44,610 nt of DNA from assembly GCA_900547835.1 (NCBI GenBank), contig URIJ01000001.1, forward strand, positions 1 to 44,610. Direction: 5' to 3'. The stretch's first letter is position 1. Each line of letters begins with the position of its first letter. The position numbers and the translations under genes are program-made. Source of the stretch: an uncultured Collinsella sp. GTDB taxonomy: Bacteria; Actinomycetota; Coriobacteriia; Coriobacteriales; Coriobacteriaceae. A model generated the notes under the pieces. It was not told the DNA's origin and did no database searches. It worked only from the letters and a program-made list of their open reading frames with translations. Shown piece after piece: positions 23,778 through 31,807 of the stretch.

Positions 23778-24617
23778 ATGGCAGATTCTAAGATGGAGTA
23801 CCCCGCTCCCGATTGCCTGGCGCCCGCCGCGATCGAGGCCAAGACCGAGGCCGCCGGCGTGACCAAGGCCAACCTGCCGGTCGCAAAGGCCTTTCTGTTG
23901 GCAATGTTCGCCGGTGCGTTTATTGCCTTCGGTGGCCTGTTCTTTACCGTGTTCTTGAGCGATAGCGCGCTGGGCTGGGGTGCCCAGCGCGTCGTGGGCG
24001 GTCTGTGCTTTTGCCTGGGCCTGGTGCTGGTGCTGGTGTGCGGCGCCGAGCTGTTTACCGGTAATTCGCTTATGGTCTGCGCGCTCAAGAGCAAAAAGAT
24101 CACCCTGGTCCAGATGCTCAAGGCCTGGGTCGTCGTATGGGTCGGTAACTTTGTCGGTGCCCTTTTCATCGTCTTTTTGGTGTACATGGCTGGCATTTAC
24201 AAGCTCAACGGCGAGGCGGTCGCCAATTCCATGGTGAGCGTCGCCGCCGGCAAGGTGACGATCGACTGGTTGACGATCTTCTTCCGCGGCATCCTGTGCA
24301 ACATCTTTGTGTGCCTGGCCGTGTGGATCGGTACCGCCGGCAAGACCGTGGTCGATAAGGTTGTTGGCATTCTGCTGCCCATCGCCGCCTTTGTGGCATG
24401 CGGTTTTGAGCACTGCGTTGCCAACATGTACTTTTTGCCCATGGGTGCCGTGATGCACGCGTGCGGTTATGGTGCCGACGTCGCCGGTGCCGATGCACTC
24501 AACGCTGCGGGCATTGTGTTTAACCTGTCCGCCGCTACGCTGGGCAACATCGTGGGCGGCGCGGTTCTGGTCGCGCTCGGCTACTGGTTTATCTACGCCA
24601 AGAAGTCCGAGGCGTAA
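23778..24617 (+). CDS. focA: formate channel FocA (FNT family)
   Basis: A 279-residue membrane protein of the formate/nitrite transporter family, moving formate across the membrane. The family blocks include AFIAFGGLFFTVFLSDSALG, then GAELFTGNSLMVCALKSKKI (FNT signature) and CGFEHCVANMYFLPMG (second signature with the central His). Six spans are expected. The ATG at 23778 has GGAAAG upstream; starting at the TTG at 23745 would add residues with no RBS. As the last gene before a terminator, it closes the operon and supplies formate to FdhF. Confidence 0.95.
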   Translation: MADSKMEYPAPDCLAPAAIEAKTEAAGVTKANLPVAKAFLLAMFAGAFIAFGGLFFTVFLSDSALGWGAQRVVGGLCFCLGLVLVLVCGAELFTGNSLMVCALKSKKITLVQMLKAWVVVWVGNFVGALFIVFLVYMAGIYKLNGEAVANSMVSVAAGKVTIDWLTIFFRGILCNIFVCLAVWIGTAGKTVVDKVVGILLPIAAFVACGFEHCVANMYFLPMGAVMHACGYGADVAGADALNAAGIVFNLSAATLGNIVGGAVLVALGYWFIYAKKSEA

Positions 24618-24639
24618 GGTATCGTCTGTTTGACGTTGG

Positions 24640-24675
24640 GCCTCCCGCGGGGCGTTGCCGTGCGGGAGGCTTTTT
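24640..24675 (+). terminator. rho-independent terminator of the formate hydrogenlyase operon
   Basis: GCCTCCCGC (24640-24648) pairs with GCGGGAGGC (24662-24670), followed by TTTTT. It lies 22 bp after the focA stop, so the next gene needs its own promoter or read-through. Confidence 0.9.
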
Positions 24676-24739
24676 GGGTCCGGGACTCGTTGCCGGGCTT
24701 TTGGCCTGTTGTGTTTGGCTGATGAAAGGGGTAATCGAG

Positions 24740-26857
24740 ATGGCATCTGCTGTGAAGCGTGACGGTCGCTCCGTGGTGACCACATGCGGGGGATGCTATG
24801 CCGATTGCGCCTTTGCGGCCCATGTTGAGGATGGGCGTGTGGTGGCCGAGTTACCGGTGCCGGGGCACCCGTGCGCAGCGCGTGCCCTGTGCGCCCGCGG
24901 GCGCCATCGCCTGTCTATGCCGTTTGACGAGCGCGATCGCATTGTGCACCCCATGCGCCGCCGCCAGGACGGCTCGGGGTTCGATGCGATTTCCTGGGAT
25001 GAGGCGTTTGCCCAGATTGCCGAGCGCCTTTTGGGGATTGTTGACGAGCGCGGGCCCCGTGCGCTGGGCATGACACTCGGCGTGCCCTCGTTCGACCGCT
25101 ACTGGGCCTATCGCCTTATGCATGCGTTGGGTTCGCCCAACGTGTACGGTGCCGATGGTGCCTGTGAGGTAAGCCGACTTACCGGTTGGGAACACAGCCT
25201 GGGTTACAGCCCCGCCTCCGACCTGTCACATACCGATTGCATCATGTATTTGGGACGTTCCATTGTCGATTCGTCGACGATGGGGGCCGTTGATGCGCTC
25301 AACGATGCCCGTCGCCGTGGGGCGAAGATTATCGTGGTCGACCCCCGGCGCAGCGGTTCGGCTGCGCTTGCCGACCGCTGGCTACGTGTGCGCCCGGGTT
25401 GCGACCTGGCCTTGCTGTTGGGCATTGCGCATGTGCTCATTGCCGAGGACTTGTACGACCACGAGTTTGTTGCCCGCTATACCACGGGGTTTGACGAGCT
25501 GGCGCAGGCGGCGAGCGCCTGGACGCCCGAGTGGGCCGAGTCGATGTGCGACGTGCCGGCGGACGATATCCGTGCGACTGCGCGTGATTTGGCTGCCGCG
25601 GCGCCTGCTGCGGTGGTGGACGCTGGCTTTCATGGTGGCATCGGCATTGCGTATGCCAACAGCACCCAGACCGCGCGTGCTATCTGCCTGGTCGATGTGC
25701 TGCTGGGCTGTATTGGACATGCGGGCGGCGCGCTCAATCCACCCACACCGCTTGCGCTGGGCGACCTTGATCCCGCACGCTTTGCGACACCGCCGGTGCC
25801 GCGCATATCCAAGCTGGGGTCCGAGCGCTATCCACTGGTCGATCCGGTGCGCGGTCTGTGTACGACCATCGGTCAGTCGATTCTTGCCGGCGATTTGCGT
25901 GGACTCATCGTCTATGCCAGTAACCCCGGTGCGGGCTATGGCAATGCGCAGGCTTGGTTGGGTCTTTTGCAGCAGCTCGACTTGCTCGTGACGATTGATA
26001 TTCGCTGGTCCGAGACGGCGCGCGCTTCTGACTTCGTGCTGCCCGACGTGACGTATCTGGAGGCTGACCGCGGCGTGGGAACGGTGACAGGCGCCAACGA
26101 TGCGCGCGTGTTCTACCGCAACGCCGTGCTGCCCATTTTGCATGACGACACGAGACCGGGGCGGGAGATCTTTGCCGGGTTGGCTGCGGCCTGCGGCGTT
26201 GGCGAGTGCTTCGACTTTACGTCCGACGATCTGGCCGCTGCTCAGGTGGCGCCTTTTGGGATTGATCTGGACGAGCTCAAGGAGCGCGGCTGGGCCGACA
26301 CGGGTGTTGCGTTGCCGTCGCGTACGGGCGAGCCGGCGATTCCCTTGGATGGCGGCAAAATTGCGCTGGCAAGCGACGTATGGGAACGAGCCGGTCTGGG
26401 TCGTGTACCCAACTGGATCGCTCCCATGGTGGAGCCCGGCCCAGGAATGTTTCGCCTCATTAGCGGCAATCGACCCTTTGAGTCGCATACCTCGCGAAGG
26501 CTTGCGGCCCAAGGTGCCGCCGAGGCTGGATCGGACCTGGATGCCGTGCAGATGAATGCCGATGCTGCTACGCGCATGGGCATCGCCGACGGCGAGATCG
26601 TCGAGCTCGTGAGCGATATGGGCCGCGACCGCGTGCGCGTGGAGACGACGCCGTATCTGCATCCGGCGTGCATCTTTACATCGGCCGCCCCCGGTGGGCG
26701 TTCATTTGGCGCCGATGCCGGTTGCGCTCAAGCCTTGGGCGTGGGCCCGCTCGACCATACGCCGTTGCGTTGGGACCCGTTGACGGGCGCCGCGCTCACC
26801 CAGGAAAACGCCGTTCGCGTGGAAAAGATTGTCGCGCGCGGGGATAATGACGAGTAA
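24740..26857 (+). CDS. molybdopterin-dependent oxidoreductase, orphan catalytic subunit (PhsA/PsrA-like)
   Basis: A 705-residue protein with an N-terminal [4Fe-4S] site (C16, C19, C23 and C51 in LCARG) and a bis-MGD fold: DAISWDEAFAQIAERLL, GRSIVDSSTMGAVDAL, IVYASNPGAGYGNA and a C-terminal molydopterin-binding half (MFRLISGNRPFESHTS, then NADAATRMGIADGEIVELV). The molybdenum-ligand loop reads GADGACEVSRLTGW, with one Cys and no Sec codon. No twin-arginine signal is seen, so it is cytoplasmic. No Fe-S or membrane partner gene lies beside it. A polysulfide/thiosulfate reductase-like role or a second formate dehydrogenase-like role is possible, not decided. The ATG at 24740 has GGGG eight bases upstream. 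Confidence 0.75.
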   Translation: MASAVKRDGRSVVTTCGGCYADCAFAAHVEDGRVVAELPVPGHPCAARALCARGRHRLSMPFDERDRIVHPMRRRQDGSGFDAISWDEAFAQIAERLLGIVDERGPRALGMTLGVPSFDRYWAYRLMHALGSPNVYGADGACEVSRLTGWEHSLGYSPASDLSHTDCIMYLGRSIVDSSTMGAVDALNDARRRGAKIIVVDPRRSGSAALADRWLRVRPGCDLALLLGIAHVLIAEDLYDHEFVARYTTGFDELAQAASAWTPEWAESMCDVPADDIRATARDLAAAAPAAVVDAGFHGGIGIAYANSTQTARAICLVDVLLGCIGHAGGALNPPTPLALGDLDPARFATPPVPRISKLGSERYPLVDPVRGLCTTIGQSILAGDLRGLIVYASNPGAGYGNAQAWLGLLQQLDLLVTIDIRWSETARASDFVLPDVTYLEADRGVGTVTGANDARVFYRNAVLPILHDDTRPGREIFAGLAAACGVGECFDFTSDDLAAAQVAPFGIDLDELKERGWADTGVALPSRTGEPAIPLDGGKIALASDVWERAGLGRVPNWIAPMVEPGPGMFRLISGNRPFESHTSRRLAAQGAAEAGSDLDAVQMNADAATRMGIADGEIVELVSDMGRDRVRVETTPYLHPACIFTSAAPGGRSFGADAGCAQALGVGPLDHTPLRWDPLTGAALTQENAVRVEKIVARGDNDE

Positions 26858-26909
26858 TTGACTCAGCTGATGTATTCGACTGATCCACGTTTCTTTTGAA
26901 AGGCCGCAC

Positions 26910-28367
26910 ATGAGCGATAGCCAGAACATGTCCGATGAGGTGCGCGCCCGCCTGCGCGCCATTCCTTCCGTCAACGAGCTGCTTGCCGAGTGGCCGGTGG
27001 TGAAGGCGGCGGGGGAGACCTGCGACGCGGTGGTGCATGCCGCCGTCATGGCCGAGCTCGACGAGGAGCGCGCCGCGATTCGTGCCGGCGCCGATCCGCG
27101 CTCCAAGCGCGAGCTGGCATCGGCCATCGAGTGGCGTGCGCATCGCTCCGCACTGCCGAGCCTGCGTCCCGCCGTCAACGCCACGGGTGTTGTTATCCAT
27201 ACCAATCTGGGCCGAGCCCCGCTCGCGGAGTCGGCCGCCAAGGCCGTGGCCGAGGTCGCGCGCGGCTACAGCACACTCGAGTACAGCGTGGACACCTGTT
27301 CGCGCGGGTCGCGCAAGGAGCATGCCGCGCAGCTGATTCGCTCGCTCACCGGTGCCGAGGACGCGCTCGTGGTCAACAACAACGCCGCCGCGGTGCTGCT
27401 GGTGCTGGCGACCCATGCCGCAGGCAAAGAGGTCATCGTCAGCCGCGGCGAGCTTGTCGAGATTGGCGGCAGCTTCCGCATCCCCGATGTCATGGCGGCC
27501 TCGGGCGCCAAACTCGTCGAGGTCGGCGCCACCAACCGCACACATCTGGGCGACTACGAGCGCGCCATCACGCCCGAAACGGCCATGATCTTGAAGGTCC
27601 ATCCTTCCAACTATCGCATCGAGGGTTTTCACGAGGAAGTGAGCTCAAGGGAGCTCGCCGCACTGGCCCATAAGCATTGCCTGCTGTTCTATGAAGACCA
27701 GGGCTCAGGGGCGCTGTTGCCTGACGACATCCTGGTTCGCGGCGGCGAGGAAACCACGCCGGCTTCGGTTTCGGCAGGGCTCGATTTGGTGTCGTGCTCG
27801 GGCGATAAATTGCTCGGTGCCGCACAGGCGGGCATCATCATGGGCCGTCGTGACCCGGTCCAGGCCTGTGGGTCGCATCCGCTTATGCGCGCCCTGCGCC
27901 CGGGCAAGTTGGCGCTCACGGCGCTCGAGGCCACGCTGCGCATCTACATGGACGGTGCCGATGTTGCCCATCGCGATATTCCGGTGCTCAGCATGCTCAC
28001 GCTTCCGCAGGCTCATTTGGAGCGACGTGCCCGCAAGCTGCGCGATCGTATGGTCGCCGGGCTCGATAAGGCCGGTTGCCCGTGCGCCGTTGAGTTGGAG
28101 ATTGTCGAGGAATCGTCGACCCCCGGTGGCGGCTCGCTGCCTACCGTGGAGCTGCCCACGATGTGCGTTGCCGTGCGTCTTGTTGACGAGCGCCTGACGG
28201 TTGACGCGCTCAAGCGCTCGCTTGTCCAGGACTTCGACACACCGGTCGTCACACGAACCTCGCACGATCGCATTTTGTTTGACGTCCGTACGCTTGTGGG
28301 CGACCGCGATATCGAGACGGCGGCATCGACGCTCGTCGCGTGCGTTGAGAAGGCGATTGCTCAATGA
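26910..28367 (+). CDS. selA: L-seryl-tRNA(Sec) selenium transferase
   Basis: A 485-residue PLP enzyme that turns Ser-tRNA-Sec into Sec-tRNA-Sec with selenophosphate. The PLP lysine is K300 in VSCSGDKLLGAAQAG (K295 in E. coli). Other family blocks are INATG-like AVNATGVVIHTNLGRAPL, YSTLEYSVDTCSRGSR and EDQGSGALLPDDILV. The N-terminal part (IPSVNELLAEW) is the decamer-forming region. RBS GAAAGG lies upstream of 26910. The stop overlaps selB by 4 bp (ATGA), so the pair is translated together. Confidence 0.96.
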   Translation: MSDSQNMSDEVRARLRAIPSVNELLAEWPVVKAAGETCDAVVHAAVMAELDEERAAIRAGADPRSKRELASAIEWRAHRSALPSLRPAVNATGVVIHTNLGRAPLAESAAKAVAEVARGYSTLEYSVDTCSRGSRKEHAAQLIRSLTGAEDALVVNNNAAAVLLVLATHAAGKEVIVSRGELVEIGGSFRIPDVMAASGAKLVEVGATNRTHLGDYERAITPETAMILKVHPSNYRIEGFHEEVSSRELAALAHKHCLLFYEDQGSGALLPDDILVRGGEETTPASVSAGLDLVSCSGDKLLGAAQAGIIMGRRDPVQACGSHPLMRALRPGKLALTALEATLRIYMDGADVAHRDIPVLSMLTLPQAHLERRARKLRDRMVAGLDKAGCPCAVELEIVEESSTPGGGSLPTVELPTMCVAVRLVDERLTVDALKRSLVQDFDTPVVTRTSHDRILFDVRTLVGDRDIETAASTLVACVEKAIAQ

Positions 28368-30331
28368 GTGAGGTTCAGGCGCTGGTGGAGTGTCCCGTTA
28401 TCGTTGGCACGGCGGGTCACGTTGACCATGGTAAGTCGGCATTGATCGAGGCACTGACCGGCAAGAATCCCGACCGTCTGGAGGTCGAGCGCCGTCGCGG
28501 TATGACCGTGGAGCTGGGCTTTGGCGAGCTGGCGCTGCCGAGTGGCAAGATCGTCGGCCTGGTCGACGTGCCGGGCCACGCGCATTACTTGCGCGCCATG
28601 GTGCAGGGTGCCACGGGCATCGACGTGGTCGTGCTGGTGGATTCGGCCGTCGAGGGCGTGATGCCGCAGACCCGCGAGCACGTGCGTGTGCTGGAGCTGC
28701 TGGGCGTTACGCATATGGTGGTCGCGCTGACGATGTGCGACTTGGCCGATAACGAGATGACCGAGCTTGCCGAGCTCGATGTCGATGACTTTTTGTCGGG
28801 TACCGTGTTTGCGGACGCGCCGATCGTGCCTGTGTCGTCCAAGACAGGCGAGGGGATTGAAAGGCTGCTCGCCGTGCTCGACGAGCAGGTTGCCGCTTGC
28901 TGGGATGCCTGCCGTGCCCGTGCCGAGCTCACTGATGCCGCGCCGCGTCTACCGATTGACCGCTGCTTTACGATCAAGGGCGTCGGCACTGTCGTGACGG
29001 GAACGTTGCACGATGCGCCGGTTGCGGTGGGCGATGAGCTCGTCGCGCTGCCGTCGCGCACGGCCTGTCGCGTGCGTGGGATCCAAGTGCATGGCGACAC
29101 TCAGCAGGCGCTGCCCGGTCAGCGTGTGGCGCTCAACTTGGTGGGCGATGGCGTCGCCGCACTTGACCGCGGTGAGATGCTCGGCGTGGCGGGCCGCTTT
29201 GGCCAGACGATGCGCTTTATGATGACGTTTACGTATTTGGGTCGCGAGGGAGCCAAGCCGCGCGTGCTCGAGTCGGGCGCGCGTGTGCATGTGATGGCCG
29301 GCACGGCCGAGGTCGTCGGCCGCATCATGCTTTTGGAGGGCGAGGCCCCCATGGCGGTGGGCGAGACCCGTACCGTGCAGGTGCGCCTGGAGGAGCCGCT
29401 GCCGCTGCGTGCCGGAGACCGTGCCGTGGTGCTGTCGTATTCGCCCGTTATGCTCATTGGCGGCGGGCGCGTGCTGCTTTCGCGCTGCCGTCGTACGCGA
29501 GAGCTTTCGGCGGGGGAGCGCACGCTGCTTGCAGCGCTTGAGGCCGGCGATGCCGTCGCTGGTGTTGAGGCGTGGTTGGCGCTGCAGACGTTGCCGGTCG
29601 TGGCTGCCGACGTTGCCGCGGCGCTAGACCTTGTTTCCGGTGGGGCCGATGCCGCGCTGAACGAGTTGGTGGCGCGAGGTGCTGTGCGCGAGCTTGCGGG
29701 CTCGGGCGGTAGGCTGTATGTGAATGCTGCCGTGCTCGATGCCGCCATGGACGTGCTGGCGGCGACCCTGGCCGCTATGCACGCGGCGGCTCCCAAGGAG
29801 ACGGGCTTTACGCCCGGCGCCGTTGCCCATGCCGCCTGGCCCGCTGCTGATGATGGCGTTGCCGCGGCTCTGATTGCCGAGGGCTGCTCGCGCGGCGTGT
29901 GTGCCTCCGAGGGCGCCGAGGTATTCGATCCGCACTCCGCTGCCGCCGCGGCGCGTGTGGTGCGCGAGGCCTGCGAACGTATCGTTGCCTTGCTGGACGA
30001 AGCCGGCCTCGATGCACCGACGTTGCCCGAGGTGGGCGAGCAATTGCAGCTCGATCGCGACACCATGACGCGTGCCCTGCGCGAGCTTTCGCTCAACCGC
30101 TCTATCGTAAAGGTCGAGCGCGATGTGGCCCTGTCTGCAGCTGCTGAGGCCTGCGCGCGTGAGCTCGTCGCCTCTGCCATTGCCGACGCCGGTGGCGCTG
30201 CTACCACGAGCGTGCTGCGCGAGGCGCTGGGCGTGTCGCGCAAGCGTGCCATCAGCATCTTGGAACACCTGGATGCCGTGCGCTTCACGGTGCTCGACAA
30301 AGAAGCCGGCGGCCTGCGCTCCCTGCGCTAG
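28364..30331 (+). CDS. selB: selenocysteine-specific elongation factor
   Basis: A 655-residue translation factor that binds Sec-tRNA-Sec and the SECIS hairpin. The G1 motif is GTAGHVDHGKSALIEALTGK (residues 15-34), followed by the Thr-containing RGMTVELGFGEL switch region and DVPGHAHYLRAMVQGATGID (G3). The C-terminal 250 residues are predicted winged-helix repeats that bind SECIS RNA. Length is somewhat above E. coli SelB. It overlaps selA by 4 bp, and a 69-bp palindrome plus selC follow. Confidence 0.96.
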   Translation: MSEVQALVECPVIVGTAGHVDHGKSALIEALTGKNPDRLEVERRRGMTVELGFGELALPSGKIVGLVDVPGHAHYLRAMVQGATGIDVVVLVDSAVEGVMPQTREHVRVLELLGVTHMVVALTMCDLADNEMTELAELDVDDFLSGTVFADAPIVPVSSKTGEGIERLLAVLDEQVAACWDACRARAELTDAAPRLPIDRCFTIKGVGTVVTGTLHDAPVAVGDELVALPSRTACRVRGIQVHGDTQQALPGQRVALNLVGDGVAALDRGEMLGVAGRFGQTMRFMMTFTYLGREGAKPRVLESGARVHVMAGTAEVVGRIMLLEGEAPMAVGETRTVQVRLEEPLPLRAGDRAVVLSYSPVMLIGGGRVLLSRCRRTRELSAGERTLLAALEAGDAVAGVEAWLALQTLPVVAADVAAALDLVSGGADAALNELVARGAVRELAGSGGRLYVNAAVLDAAMDVLAATLAAMHAAAPKETGFTPGAVAHAAWPAADDGVAAALIAEGCSRGVCASEGAEVFDPHSAAAAARVVREACERIVALLDEAGLDAPTLPEVGEQLQLDRDTMTRALRELSLNRSIVKVERDVALSAAAEACARELVASAIADAGGAATTSVLREALGVSRKRAISILEHLDAVRFTVLDKEAGGLRSLR

Positions 30332-30342
30332 GCCACCCTTAT

Positions 30343-30411
30343 CAGTTGCGGTGAAATAGTTCCTGTTTTTGGGGTCTTGCAGCCTAAACAAGAACTATTC
30401 CACCGCAACTT
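30343..30411. repeat. 69-bp palindromic repeat, copy C
   Basis: The arms (30344-30368 and 30386-30410) match each other at 23 of 25 positions and share the outer part (AGTTGCGGTG[A/G]AATAGTTC) with copies A and B, while the centre is unrelated. It sits 12 bp after the selB stop and about 57 bp before the tRNA-Sec gene. Confidence 0.92.
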
Positions 30412-30424
30412 CTTGCTCGTCTTT

Positions 30425-30455
30425 TTGGGATGGGGCCTGTTTGGTTTGGTAAAAT
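30425..30455 (+). promoter_or_regulatory. possible selC promoter
   Basis: TAAAAT (30450-30455) lies 13 bp before the tRNA-Sec gene, a good distance for a start near its 5' end. The best -35 candidate is TTGGGA (30425-30430), with a suboptimal 19-bp spacer. Confidence 0.4.
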
Positions 30456-30467
30456 ACCGGCGCACTT

Positions 30468-30564
30468 GGGAACGGATGGGCTCCGGTGGGCTCCGCGGTC
30501 CTCAAAACCGTTGCGAGGCGTGCAAAACGTCTTGGATGTGTTCGATTCACATACGTTCCCGCCA
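30468..30564 (+). tRNA. selC: tRNA-Sec (anticodon TCA)
   Basis: A 97-nt cloverleaf with selC features. The acceptor stem GGGAACG (30468-30474) pairs with CGTTCCC (30554-30560), then G and CCA. The D arm has a 6-bp stem GGGCTC/GGGCTC (with G-T pairs) and a CGGT loop, as in E. coli selC. The anticodon loop is CCTCAAA with TCA at 30502-30504. A long extra arm (GAGGCG with CGTCTT around TGCAAAA) and a T arm ATGTG-TTCGATT-CACAT follow. Position 33 of the anticodon loop is C instead of U, and the eighth acceptor pair is G-A. It decodes the UGA codons of fdhF and selD. Confidence 0.9.
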
Positions 30565-30572
30565 TACGCTAC

Positions 30573-30627
30573 CAGCGCTTTTGTGCTCGCGGTCTTGCTG
30601 CGTGCCGCAAAGGCGCTGTTTTGTTTT
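30573..30627 (+). terminator. probable terminator after selC
   Basis: CAGCGC (30573-30578) pairs with GCGCTG (30613-30618) over a long inner region that itself has a GCGG/CCGC pair, followed by TTTTGTTTTT (30619-30628). The long loop makes this a moderate call. From here to mobA (30719) nothing more than a small GC hairpin near 30648 is seen. Confidence 0.5.
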
Positions 30628-30718
30628 TGCACGAGCTTTTCGTAGCGCCGCTATTTCGGCGGCGGTATTTAGCTTCGTGCACCGGGTTTCGAGCATGCCG
30701 ATGGAGGTGTTTTGCCGT

Positions 30719-31351
30719 ATGACTACCGTAAGACGTGCCGATCTTTCTTGTGTCGTCCAAGCGGGCGGGCTGTCCTCGCGCATGGGCTGTGATAAGGCTC
30801 GCATGGCGTTTTGCGGCGAGCCGCTCATCGAACGCGTGCTGGGTCGGCTGGCGCCAGTTGCCGGCGAGTTGGTCGTGACGACTTCGCGTCCCAGCGAGCT
30901 TTCCTACCTTGAGGAGCGCGCGTTTGGCGGCCTGGTGCCGCGAATAGTGTCGGACCTTGAGGGGCCGGCGGGCGCCATGCGCGGCATCGCGAGTTCGCTG
31001 ACTGCGGCCCGGCTGCCTCTCGTGGCGATCGTTGCCTGCGATATGCCGTTTGTCTCGCCGGAACTCATCGGCGCGCTTGCCGATCGTGTCGAGGCCGAGG
31101 CGCTCGACGTGTGCGTGCCGCGCGAGGAGCGGGGGATTGAGCCGCTTTGCGCCGTCTGGCGCCGTGACGCGTGTGCGCCGGTTGCCCAAGAGCTACTCGC
31201 CTGCGATCGCCAGCGCATTCGCTGCCTGATCAATCGCGTTCAGGCCGGTTATATGGATGAGCTGCAGATCGTTAAGGCCGCCGGCTCCACGCTCTGCTTC
31301 GAAAACGTCAATACGCCCGAGGAGTTTGCGGCGGCCGAGTTACTCGCCTAG
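30719..31351 (+). CDS. mobA: molybdenum cofactor guanylyltransferase
   Basis: A 210-residue nucleotidyltransferase that joins GMP to molybdopterin to make the MGD cofactor used by FdhF-type enzymes. The signature is near the N-terminus: VVQAGGLSSRMGCDKARMAF, equal to the usual LAGGxSxRMGxDKA motif with Gln for Leu. VACDMPFVSPELIGALA is the metal-binding block. The start at 30719 is preferred; the frame is open far upstream, but there it crosses the tRNA-Sec gene. GGAGG lies 12 bp before the ATG, a little far. It links molybdenum cofactor supply to the formate and selenium genes around it. Confidence 0.88.
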   Translation: MTTVRRADLSCVVQAGGLSSRMGCDKARMAFCGEPLIERVLGRLAPVAGELVVTTSRPSELSYLEERAFGGLVPRIVSDLEGPAGAMRGIASSLTAARLPLVAIVACDMPFVSPELIGALADRVEAEALDVCVPREERGIEPLCAVWRRDACAPVAQELLACDRQRIRCLINRVQAGYMDELQIVKAAGSTLCFENVNTPEEFAAAELLA

Positions 31352-31366
31352 ACGATGGGAGTTGCC

Positions 31367-31762
31367 ATGCCTCACGATATCTGCCCCGATACCGGGGAAC
31401 CTTGCACTTGCGATGGGTCCGAGCCTTGTACTTGCGGCTGCGGAGGCTGCGGGCACACCGCGGAAGAGGAAGCGGCCGCCGCGGCGTATCGTGAGGCACA
31501 CCGCGAAGGCCCGTCCGGTGATGCCCTCGACCACGAACGCAAGATCATCGTGTCGTTCGACAGCACCTTCGATGTGATGGAATGCGAGCAACTGTGCCTT
31601 GCCGCCGGTGTGCCCGGGCGCATCATGCCGCTGCCCGGCTCCATCACCGCCGGCTGCGGCCTGTGCTGGGTCATGCCGTTCTCGGGCGATGCCCTCGCCG
31701 CCTTCCGCGCCGCCACCGAGGGCCGCGTAACCCCCGCCGACTACCACCAGCTCGTCCTCTAG
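31367..31762 (+). CDS. DUF3343 protein with Cys-rich N-terminal extension
   Basis: A 131-residue protein. Residues 1-30 hold seven Cys (DICPDTGEPCTCDGSEPCTC, then GCGGC), which could bind a metal. Residues about 55-131 are a DUF3343 domain (KIIVSFDSTFDVMECEQLCL, then LPGSITAGCGLCW) like the one at 2099, with the AGCG Cys plus an extra Cys. The two parts are joined by an Ala/Glu-rich linker. It starts 15 bp after mobA with GGGAG as RBS, so it is probably cotranscribed with mobA. A selenium or sulfur carrier role is proposed for the family only. Confidence 0.8.
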   Translation: MPHDICPDTGEPCTCDGSEPCTCGCGGCGHTAEEEAAAAAYREAHREGPSGDALDHERKIIVSFDSTFDVMECEQLCLAAGVPGRIMPLPGSITAGCGLCWVMPFSGDALAAFRAATEGRVTPADYHQLVL

Positions 31763-31768
31763 CTACCA

Positions 31769-31807
31769 AAACCACCACAAAGGTGCCTGTCCCCTTTGTG
31801 GTGGTTT
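31769..31807. terminator. long perfect hairpin, probable terminator of mobA unit
   Basis: Arms of 15 bp (31769-31783 and 31793-31807: ACCACCACAAAGG with CCTTTGTGGTGGT, extended by AAA/TTT) around a 9-nt loop. The short T run ends the right arm and no long T run follows. The rest of the 31808-32018 leader of gdhA shows no clear promoter. Confidence 0.55.

Noticed and set aside
24740..26857. Third selenoprotein
   Set aside because: No in-frame TGA occurs at the molybdenum-ligand loop; a Cys is present there instead.
30377..30718. 5' extension of mobA
   Set aside because: It would cross the tRNA-Sec gene and its terminator; the MobA signature lies just after the ATG at 30719.
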